Positions 1 to 5,471 of a DNA stretch of 9,454 nucleotides are shown in pieces. The position numbers and the translations under genes are program-made. Under the pieces are notes generated by a model. The model saw only the letters and a program-made list of their open reading frames with translations, ran no database searches and was not told the DNA's origin. Source of the DNA: JAYUHK01 sp043767025 (GTDB lineage: Bacteria; Bacteroidota; Bacteroidia; Chitinophagales; Saprospiraceae); NCBI GenBank assembly GCA_043767025.1, contig JAYUHK010000120.1:1-9454 (forward strand), in the 5' to 3' direction. Within the stretch, counting starts at the first letter, position 1; each line of letters opens with the position of its first letter.

Positions 1-401
1 AATACTCGTCGGCTCCGCCAGACTTCAAACAGTTTTCGCTTCGCCAGACGATATTTTTGCAAAAACTTGAATTTCTACAAGGCACGTCTGAAAAGACAGT
101 AAGACTAAATAAAATGATGCCTGAAATTTTAGTAAAAAAATATTCTGCGTAACATGAATTAAGAATGGAGAAAAAATAAGGTACTCTAATTTTTTAAATA
201 AATTCAATCGATAACAAGGCATTTTGAGGCGCAACGCGGCGCGTTGAAACGAAAAAATAACGCAGTGATTGTTTGTAATTTAGAAGTAAAAATGAGTATT
301 TTATTTTATTTTAGACACATTCCTTATTCAAAAAGATAATATTGTGGCAAATTATAAACGACTGTTAGCAGCCATAAAATTGAATAAGTAAAAAAAAGTT
401 T
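1..401. other. Non-coding left flank, AT-rich, short repeats only
   Basis: I see no supportable gene here. The first 100 bases carry the octamer CGCCAGAC twice (16-23 and 42-49). Its last part, CAGACG (45-50), has an inverted partner CGTCTG (85-90), which suggests a remnant of a palindromic intergenic repeat. A short GC-rich hairpin lies at 232-246. From about 250 onward the DNA becomes strongly A/T-rich. At 364-374 there is a GTTAGCAGCCA sequence just before the next gene, which resembles a motif at the other edge of the AT-rich island. I found no TAnnTTTG promoter box in front of the 402 gene. The only reading frame of note (antisense, 69 codons) has no recognisable protein features. Confidence 0.6.
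232..246. repeat. Short GC-rich hairpin
   Basis: CAACGC (232-237) and GCGTTG (241-246) form a perfect 6-bp stem around a 3-base GGC loop, standing out from AT-rich surroundings. No T-run follows on either strand, so an intrinsic terminator is not well supported. It may be a remnant of an intergenic palindromic repeat. Function is unknown. Confidence 0.4.
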
Positions 402-839
402 ATGTATCAACTCTTATTAATACCAGTTGCTTTTGGATTAGCAAAACTTTTTTCGGACGTGTTAGATGCTAACCGTGAATTAGCAAAAATTGATAAAAAA
501 CACATTTATAGAAACTATTTGATAAAATATTTCAAAAAAGATGATGAAAAGATTGTTAAACAAAAAATTACAAAATCAATCAATTTAATTGTTGAAAATT
601 ATAGTCATTTCAAAATTGGGAAATCAGGAATACCCGCCAAAAGAGCTGAACAGCATGAAGAATATACTGAAATGTTTTTGCTCTGTGAAAGTAAATACTC
701 CGAATTAATCGAAAATCTTGAAAAATACTACAACAAAAAATTTAGGCACCATGAAAAAAATGACAATAAAAACTATGGAAGTGCAAGCACAATGTCAAAA
801 ATTGATGACAACTATTATTTGTATGTTGTCGTAATTTAA
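402..839 (+). CDS. Hypothetical protein, N-terminal hydrophobic segment
   Basis: I do not recognise this 145-residue protein. Residues 1-20 are mostly hydrophobic (MYQLLLIPVAFGLAKLF), consistent with a signal anchor or one membrane helix. The rest is highly charged and Lys/Asn/Glu-rich, probably helical from about 25 to 115, with a possible coiled coil near 88-112. The last 15 residues are aromatic and hydrophobic (NYYLYVVVI at the end). The start is the first ATG after an in-frame TGA at 381-383; a run of A precedes it, with no clear Shine-Dalgarno sequence. Base composition is extremely AT-rich (about 17% GC in one sampled line), unlike polA. Its stop codon overlaps that of the convergent DUF2442 gene. 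It could be an intact accessory gene, or a truncated one whose original 3' end was replaced when the neighbouring module arrived. No function can be assigned. Confidence 0.6.
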   Translation: MYQLLLIPVAFGLAKLFSDVLDANRELAKIDKKHIYRNYLIKYFKKDDEKIVKQKITKSINLIVENYSHFKIGKSGIPAKRAEQHEEYTEMFLLCESKYSELIENLEKYYNKKFRHHEKNDNKNYGSASTMSKIDDNYYLYVVVI

Positions 840-1075
840 ACAATATCATATACCCCCTGATAAATTTTTTGTGGGTTGATGTCAAAATCATTATCGCCCC
901 AACAAACTGTATAATCAACATAAAACCGTTTAAATAAATCAATATCTAAATATTTATGGATTAGATGGTGGGGACTATTTGAAATAAAATTAAATAAATC
1001 AATATTTTTTACCGTACCGTTGGTAAACTCTACTTTTAGTTTATAATCTTCAATATGTGATACTTTTTTTATCAT
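836..1075 (-). CDS. DUF2442 domain protein
   Basis: This 79-residue protein fits the DUF2442 family. It opens with short strands (IEDYKLKVEFTNGTVKNIDL, about residues 7-26), followed by a helical middle. The usual signature near the C-terminus, a Trp-centred strand then an Asp-rich turn and a Leu/Ile-Tyr end, is seen here as YTVCWGDNDFDINPQKIY. Length is normal for a stand-alone member. The gene starts only 3 bases after the stop of the upstream DUF4160 gene, so the two are almost certainly co-transcribed. DUF2442 and DUF4160 genes recur as neighbours in many bacteria, and the arrangement resembles a type II toxin-antitoxin pair; to my knowledge the activity has not been settled, so any regulatory or antitoxin role is inference. 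The gene is AT-rich like its partner. Its stop (TAA, 838-836) overlaps the stop of the convergent + strand gene. Confidence 0.8.
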   Translation of the reverse strand: MIKKVSHIEDYKLKVEFTNGTVKNIDLFNFISNSPHHLIHKYLDIDLFKRFYVDYTVCWGDNDFDINPQKIYQGVYDIV

Positions 1076-1078
1076 GTC

Positions 1079-1375
1079 TTACAGCTTTTTGGTAATTCGT
1101 TCAAATTCGACTTTCATCTTCCAAATAAAATATTTATCCCATGCCCAAACAATATTGTCCTTGTATTTTGATACAAATTTTTTAAGTTCTTTGAGTTTTG
1201 CAGGTGGAAATTTTTTAGTGTCTTCAACGTAAGTAATCTTATAAATTTTACCATCTTCAATAAAGAACGATACTTTTACAACGCTTCCATTGTATTCGGC
1301 GTGAACATGAATCGGCTCATGGTCGTCAGAAAAAAAGAAAATCTTTATTCCAAAATATTCATAAATTTTGGGCAT
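1079..1375 (-). CDS. DUF4160 domain protein
   Basis: This 98-residue protein matches the DUF4160 family. It starts with the characteristic MPxIxxxxGIxI pattern (MPKIYEYFGIKIFFF), followed by the family's most conserved feature, a DHxPxHxHAEY motif, present here as DHEPIHVHAEY (residues 18-28; the usual second Pro is Ile). A beta-rich centre (GSVVKVSFFIEDGKIYKI) leads into a Lys-rich helix and a Trp-containing C-terminal helix. The paired His residues could bind metal or be catalytic, but that is inference. It is the first gene of a two-gene operon with DUF2442. The initiation ATG is followed by CCC, giving the expected family N-terminus, which supports this start. I found no TAnnTTTG box in the 100 bp upstream. 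The low GC content suggests recent acquisition. A toxin-like role is possible but unproven. Confidence 0.82.
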   Translation of the reverse strand: MPKIYEYFGIKIFFFSDDHEPIHVHAEYNGSVVKVSFFIEDGKIYKITYVEDTKKFPPAKLKELKKFVSKYKDNIVWAWDKYFIWKMKVEFERITKKL

Positions 1376-1412
1376 AAATAATATATTAGTTGGGCGATAA
1401 CATAGTTTGAGT

Positions 1413-1474
1413 AAAAATCAGCAATTAGTATGCCATAAAACACTTATGATTTTTAGCCGATAATTCTGATTTTT
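1413..1474. terminator. Long inverted repeat, probable terminator of the rhomboid gene
   Basis: AAAAATCAG (1413-1421) pairs perfectly with CTGATTTTT (1466-1474). With one bulged C at 1422 the pairing continues through AATTA (1423-1427) and TAATT (1461-1465), giving a 14-bp stem around a 33-base loop. Read on the - strand, the arm ends in a TTTTT run 3' of the rhomboid stop codon, so it can serve as its transcription terminator. The loop is long and the stem AT-rich, so it may be a weak terminator. It also marks the compositional boundary between the AT-rich island and the backbone. Confidence 0.5.
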
Positions 1475-1476
1475 CC

Positions 1477-2241
1477 TCACGAAGGCGTAGAAAACCAGCC
1501 GTTTTGGTAGCCTTCCTGCTCAAGTCGGCGGCGTTCTTCGGCTTGTCGGAGCAGCTCGGCTTCTATGCGCCGCTCCTCTTTGGTTTTTTCAAAAGTACCC
1601 GAAGGTAAAAAGAAAGGTCGCTCGTGGCGAGGCACTTCATCGGCAAATGGATTTTTTTTCAGCTCGTCTTGCTCGATTACTTCTTTGTAAAAATAAGCCG
1701 TAAAAATTCCAGACAATCCGCCCAGCAAATGGCTTTCCCACGAAATACCCTCTTGGTTCGGTAAAACTCCAGCCAACATTCCTCCGTATAGCACTGTTAC
1801 AATCAGCCCAAGAATGACCGCTTTTGGGTTGCGCCGAAAAATCCCACTCCACGCAATAAAAGCCACCAATCCATACACCACACCGCTCGCCCCGACGTGA
1901 TACACAGGGCGCGCCATGAGCCAAACCGCAGCACCCGTAAGAAAATAAATCATCAGCAAACTCTGAACCGCCACACGCGGATAAAAATACAAAATCATGC
2001 TGCTCGCCACAAATAACGGAACGCTGTTGGAAAAAAGATGCCCAAAATCACTGTGCAGCAACGGCGAAAGCAAAATGCCGCGCAATCCGAATGTTTCGCG
2101 CGGAAAAATCCCATAGTAACCCCAATCTCCGTGTGTCAGCACTTGAGCGATGTGGATTAGCCAAATAAATGTCACAAAAGCGAGAGGAATTTTTATTATT
2201 CTAAAAAAATCTCCGAAAGTCGTTTGCTCTTTACTTTCCAT
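1477..2241 (-). CDS. Rhomboid family intramembrane serine protease
   Basis: This 254-residue polytopic membrane protein cleaves other membrane proteins within or next to their transmembrane helices; its substrate is unknown. Six hydrophobic segments (about 17-35, 70-87, 92-109, 119-135, 140-158, 171-186) fit the basic bacterial rhomboid fold. The catalytic dyad is visible: Ser119 in GASG at the start of TM4, and His171 in SHLLGG at TM6. The HLFSN motif (68-72) at the start of TM2 supplies the conserved His/Asn of the oxyanion region, and the preceding loop carries the usual GLRGILLSPLLHSDF pattern. The enzyme therefore looks active. After TM6 comes a hydrophilic cytoplasmic tail (about 188-254), Glu/Arg-rich with a possible coiled coil at 217-245, longer than in minimal rhomboids. 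It is transcribed divergently from polA. I saw no TAnnTTTG box and no Shine-Dalgarno sequence for it. GC content is backbone-like. Confidence 0.93.
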   Translation of the reverse strand: MESKEQTTFGDFFRIIKIPLAFVTFIWLIHIAQVLTHGDWGYYGIFPRETFGLRGILLSPLLHSDFGHLFSNSVPLFVASSMILYFYPRVAVQSLLMIYFLTGAAVWLMARPVYHVGASGVVYGLVAFIAWSGIFRRNPKAVILGLIVTVLYGGMLAGVLPNQEGISWESHLLGGLSGIFTAYFYKEVIEQDELKKNPFADEVPRHERPFFLPSGTFEKTKEERRIEAELLRQAEERRRLEQEGYQNGWFSTPS

Positions 2242-2327
2242 ACTCTAAAAACTTTGCAGCCAGAAAAAAAGTTGAAGAAATTGAAGAAATAATTTTTTCG
2301 CCTCCGTCATTCTTAATTAGAAGCGCG

Positions 2328-2370
2328 TCTAAAATAAACCACTTATTTTTTCTTCATTCCTTAATGAAAA
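2328..2370. repeat. 43-bp direct repeat, copy 1
   Basis: This stretch, starting TCTAAAATAAACCACTTATT, matches 2534-2576 without gaps at 38 of 43 positions. Four of the five differences are C/T exchanges. The copy lies upstream of the tandem -7 boxes of polA. It could be a local duplication or a copy of a dispersed intergenic element. Confidence 0.75.
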
Positions 2371-2404
2371 CAGTTGGAAAAGAGTAATTTTCGCTTGCAT
2401 TTGC

Positions 2405-2420
2405 TAACTTTGTACCTTTG
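2405..2420 (+). promoter_or_regulatory. Tandem Bacteroidota -7 boxes, likely polA promoter
   Basis: Two adjacent matches to TAnnTTTG occur head to tail: TAACTTTG (2405-2412) and TACCTTTG (2413-2420). This is the -7 consensus of the Bacteroidota primary sigma factor. No convincing -33 TTG box at the usual spacing was found; TTG at 2374-2376 and 2395-2397 are the nearest candidates, but neither is well placed. Start sites would lie roughly at 2418-2427, leaving a leader of about 165 bases before the polA ATG. Confidence 0.55.
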
Positions 2421-2533
2421 AGAATGTAAGTTCATGCACATAAATAGATGACGTTTAATATTCGACATAATTCGTTGATTTTCAACAGTTTATGATGACT
2501 CAAAATTAAAAACTTACAACTTACAACTACTTA

Positions 2534-2576
2534 TCTAAAATAAACTACTCATTTTTTCCTCATTCCTCAATCAAAA
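2534..2576. repeat. 43-bp direct repeat, copy 2
   Basis: This is the second copy of the element at 2328-2370, at an offset of 206 bases, starting TCTAAAATAAACTACTCATT. It sits in the polA 5' leader and ends 13 bases before the ATG, so it includes the region where ribosomes would bind. It is pyrimidine-rich in its middle and A-rich at its end. Confidence 0.75.
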
Positions 2577-2589
2577 AAAAATATTTTTT

Positions 2590-5400
2590 ATGGATAAAAC
2601 GCTCTACTTACTCGACGGTCACGCACTCGTGTATCGCGCCCATTACGCCTTTATGAGCCGTCCGCTCATCAACTCCAAAGGCTTGAACACTTCGGCTATC
2701 AATGGCTTCGTGCGCTCGCTTTGGGAGATGCTTCAAAAACAGCAGCCGAGCCACATTGCGGTCGCTTTCGACCTCCCAACCCCGACTTTTCGCCACCTGA
2801 TGTACGAACCCTACAAAGCCAACCGCGACGCACAACCCGAAGACATCACGGCAGCGTTCCCTTACATCGAAGAAATTATCCGCGCTTTCCAGATTCCCGT
2901 AGTCACTTGCGATGGGTTTGAAGCCGACGACGTGATTGGGACGCTCGCCAAGCAAGCCGAAAAAGAGGGTTTCAAAGTGTTTATGGTCACGCCCGACAAA
3001 GACTACGGACAGTTGGTGTCTGAAAATATTTTTATGTACAAACCCGCCCGAATGGGCAACGAGGTCGAAATCTGGGGAGTCCCCGAAGTAACCGCCAACT
3101 GGCAAATCAAACGCCCCGAGCAAGTTATTGATGTGTTGAGCTTGCAAGGCGACGCAGTGGATAATATCCCCGGAATCCCCGGAATCGGACCCAAAACCGC
3201 AGCCATATTGCTCGAAAAATACGATAATTTAGAAAATATCATCGCACACGCGCACGAACTCAAAGGCAAACAACGGGAGCAAGTAGAAAATTTTGCGGAG
3301 CAAGGACGCATCTCGCGCCGACTCGCAATCATTGACACAAATGTTCCCGTACAGTTCAGTGATGAATTATATGCTGTCACAAAACCCGATAAAAGTCGTC
3401 TGGCTACCATCTTCAAAGAATTAGAATTTAGAAGTCTGGCGGACAGTATTTTGGGTAAAACGTCAATAGAAAACCCACAAGCAGGTCAGCAGGGCGATTT
3501 GTTTGGCGCGCCAACGTCTGCCCCCGCAGCGACCGAACACACGCCGAAATTTGCGCCGCCCGTCGCAGAACACGCTGTCGCAGAAAAAAATATTGACAAT
3601 ACGCCACACACTTACCACCTGACAGATACCGCCGAAAAACGAGCCAGTCTAATCGCTTTATTGGCTTCGCAAACCGAATTTTGCTTCGATACCGAAACGA
3701 CCAATGTAGATGCCAACCAAGCCGAATTGGTCGGTCTTTCATTCTCCGTTGCGCCCTTTGAAGCCTACTATGTGCCAATCCCTACAGAGCAAGACGAGGC
3801 GCAAAAAGTCATCGCAGAGTTCAAACAACTGTTTGAAAATCAAGATATTGTAAAAATAGGACAGAATATTAAGTTTGATATTATCATGCTCAAATGGTAT
3901 GGAGTAGAAGTCAATGGCAGCTTTTTGGACACCATGTTGGCGCACTACATTTTAGAGCCAGAGCTGCGGCACGGCATGAATTATTTATCCGAAACTTACC
4001 TCGGCTACGCGCCTGTTTCGATAGAAAGTTTGATAGGTAAAAAAGGTAAAAATCAAGGCTCTATGCGCGACGTGGCGACCGAAAAAATATCGCAATACGC
4101 CGCCGAAGACGCAGATGTCACATTACAGCTAAAAAATATTTTATTTCCAAAAATAAAAGAAGAAGGGTTTGAAAAATTGTATGTAGAAATGGAAGCTCCG
4201 CTCGTCGGCGTTCTTGCAGATTTGGAATTTGAAGGCATCAAAGTAGATGCGCCGTTTTTGGAAGCCTACTCCGTAGAGTTGGAACATAAAATTCGGACAG
4301 TAGAACAAAAAATCTATGTCGGCGCAGGCACTCACTTCAACATCGGCTCTCCGAAACAAGTAGGCGAAATCCTTTTCGACCGACTGAAACTCCCGTATCG
4401 TTTCAAAAAAACAAAAACTGGACAGTATTCTACCGACGAAGATGTACTTTCCGAAATGGCTCCAAGCTCCGAATTGGTCCAAAATATTCTTACCCATCGC
4501 GGTCTGTTGAAACTAAAATCTACTTATGTAGATGCGCTGCCGCGAATGATTAATCCCAAGACGGGACGCGTCCACAGCTCTTTCAACCAAGCTCTGACTG
4601 CCACAGGACGTTTGAGCAGCAACAATCCCAACCTCCAAAATATCCCAATCCGCACCCCCGAAGGCAGCGAAGTGCGGAAGGCTTTCGTGCCGCGCGATGC
4701 CGACCACGTCCTCCTCTCGGCGGATTATTCGCAGATAGAACTGCGGCTGATTGCGGAGATTAGCAACGACGAAGCCATGCTTGCCGCTTTCCAATCGGGT
4801 CACGATATTCACCGCGCCACGGCGGCGGGAGTCTATAACGTACCGCTCGACCTCGTGACCGCCGAGCAACGCCGCAACGCCAAAACGGTCAATTTTAGTA
4901 TCACTTACGGCGCTGGCGCAACGAACCTTTCGCAGCAATTAAGCATCTCGAGGACAGAGGCGAAGCTGCTCATTGAGCAGTATTTTGCACAATACAAAGG
5001 GCTGAAAAAATATATGGAAAACACCATCGAGTTTGCGCGCAGCAATGGCTATGTCAGTACGCTGCTCGGCAGACGGCGTTGGCTTCGCGATATTGACTCT
5101 CGCAACTCCTTGGCACGCAGCAACTCCGAGCGCATCGCTATCAATACGCCGATACAAGGCACGGCGGCGGACATGATAAAATTGGCGATGATTCAGATTC
5201 ACAAAGCGTTGAAAGAACAAAATTTGCAAACAAAAATGATACTGCAAGTACACGATGAATTGGTGTTCGACGTGCCGAAATCAGAGTTAGAAATCGTCCA
5301 GCCGCTCATCAAAGAAAAAATGCAAAACGCTATCCCCAACCTTCGAGTGCCGATTTTAGTGGAAGTCGGTGTCGGTAAAAACTGGTTGGAGGCGCATTAA
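2590..5400 (+). CDS. polA: DNA polymerase I
   Basis: This complete 936-residue enzyme (E. coli PolI is 928) fills gaps, removes RNA primers and carries out excision-repair synthesis. The 5'-3' exonuclease (FEN) domain spans about 1-290, with metal-binding acids at D9, D61, E111, D113, D114, D136, D138, D188 and D191 and a helix-hairpin-helix IPGIPGIGPKTA. A Pro/Ala-rich linker covers about 295-340. The 3'-5' exonuclease domain (about 340-530) keeps all proofreading residues: D367 and E369 (FDTET), D430 (QNIKFD), and Y503 and D507 (YAAED). The polymerase domain has motif A (D712, ADYSQIELR), motif B (R761, K765, F769, Y773 in RRNAKTVNFSITYG) and motif C (QVHDE, 886-890). Phe at the position of E. 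coli F762 is the ordinary state. The ATG at 2590 gives the expected N-terminus MDKTLYLLDG. All three activities should be intact. Expression is probably from the tandem -7 boxes at 2405-2420. Confidence 0.98.
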   Translation: MDKTLYLLDGHALVYRAHYAFMSRPLINSKGLNTSAINGFVRSLWEMLQKQQPSHIAVAFDLPTPTFRHLMYEPYKANRDAQPEDITAAFPYIEEIIRAFQIPVVTCDGFEADDVIGTLAKQAEKEGFKVFMVTPDKDYGQLVSENIFMYKPARMGNEVEIWGVPEVTANWQIKRPEQVIDVLSLQGDAVDNIPGIPGIGPKTAAILLEKYDNLENIIAHAHELKGKQREQVENFAEQGRISRRLAIIDTNVPVQFSDELYAVTKPDKSRLATIFKELEFRSLADSILGKTSIENPQAGQQGDLFGAPTSAPAATEHTPKFAPPVAEHAVAEKNIDNTPHTYHLTDTAEKRASLIALLASQTEFCFDTETTNVDANQAELVGLSFSVAPFEAYYVPIPTEQDEAQKVIAEFKQLFENQDIVKIGQNIKFDIIMLKWYGVEVNGSFLDTMLAHYILEPELRHGMNYLSETYLGYAPVSIESLIGKKGKNQGSMRDVATEKISQYAAEDADVTLQLKNILFPKIKEEGFEKLYVEMEAPLVGVLADLEFEGIKVDAPFLEAYSVELEHKIRTVEQKIYVGAGTHFNIGSPKQVGEILFDRLKLPYRFKKTKTGQYSTDEDVLSEMAPSSELVQNILTHRGLLKLKSTYVDALPRMINPKTGRVHSSFNQALTATGRLSSNNPNLQNIPIRTPEGSEVRKAFVPRDADHVLLSADYSQIELRLIAEISNDEAMLAAFQSGHDIHRATAAGVYNVPLDLVTAEQRRNAKTVNFSITYGAGATNLSQQLSISRTEAKLLIEQYFAQYKGLKKYMENTIEFARSNGYVSTLLGRRRWLRDIDSRNSLARSNSERIAINTPIQGTAADMIKLAMIQIHKALKEQNLQTKMILQVHDELVFDVPKSELEIVQPLIKEKMQNAIPNLRVPILVEVGVGKNWLEAH

Positions 5401-5403
5401 AAA

Positions 5404-5447
5404 AAAACAGCCGAAGCGCGTCACACACTCCGACTGTTTTCTTTTTT
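5404..5447. terminator. Bidirectional intrinsic terminator
   Basis: AAAACAG (5404-5410) pairs with CTGTTTT (5434-5440). After a C/A mismatch, two more pairs (CG with CG) extend the stem around a 17-base loop. On the + strand a T-rich run (5437-5447) follows the polA stop; on the - strand the A-run at 5401-5407 becomes a T-run, so it can also end transcription of the convergent surface-protein gene. The 71-bp gap between the two convergent stop codons is mostly this structure. Confidence 0.75.
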
Positions 5448-5471
5448 ATAAAACCACATTTTTCAAATTAC

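Larger units (their letters stand above)
2242..2589. other. Divergent intergenic region between rhomboid gene and polA
   Basis: No gene is visible in these 348 bases. It holds a tandem 9-mer TTGAAGAAA (2272-2280, 2281-2289), two copies of a 43-bp element (2328-2370 and 2534-2576), tandem -7 boxes (2405-2420), a small GTTGA-TTT-TCAAC hairpin (2474-2486) and a short tandem repeat of ACTTACA (2512-2525). The region must contain the promoters of both flanking genes. The leader between the -7 boxes and the polA ATG is about 160-170 bases, long enough for leader-based regulation, although I see no known riboswitch. Confidence 0.6.

Noticed and set aside
86..97. GTCT-GAAA-AGAC mini-hairpin
   Set aside because: A 4-bp stem with a tetraloop in AT-rich DNA is expected by chance and has no supporting context.
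25..234. 69-codon - strand frame in the left flank
   Set aside because: It is low-complexity, Phe/Leu-rich from AT-rich DNA, has no recognisable motif, and overlaps the repeat-like sequence at 16-97.
1637..1924. 95-codon frame on the same strand as the rhomboid gene, in another frame
   Set aside because: It is fully inside the rhomboid gene, which has a clear catalytic dyad and membrane topology. The alternative translation has no family features.
2608..3147. 179-codon open frame antisense to polA (others at 3003-3416, 3428-3778, 4141-4497, 4513-4938, 4939-5253)
   Set aside because: They lie wholly inside the polA coding sequence, which has every expected motif, and their translations show no recognisable family features. 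They are shadows of GC-skewed codons.
3841..4500. Lower GC in the middle of polA as a sign of recombination
   Set aside because: The protein is continuous with all exonuclease and polymerase motifs in register. Lys/Ile/Phe-rich content in the exonuclease-polymerase connection can explain a local drop in GC.
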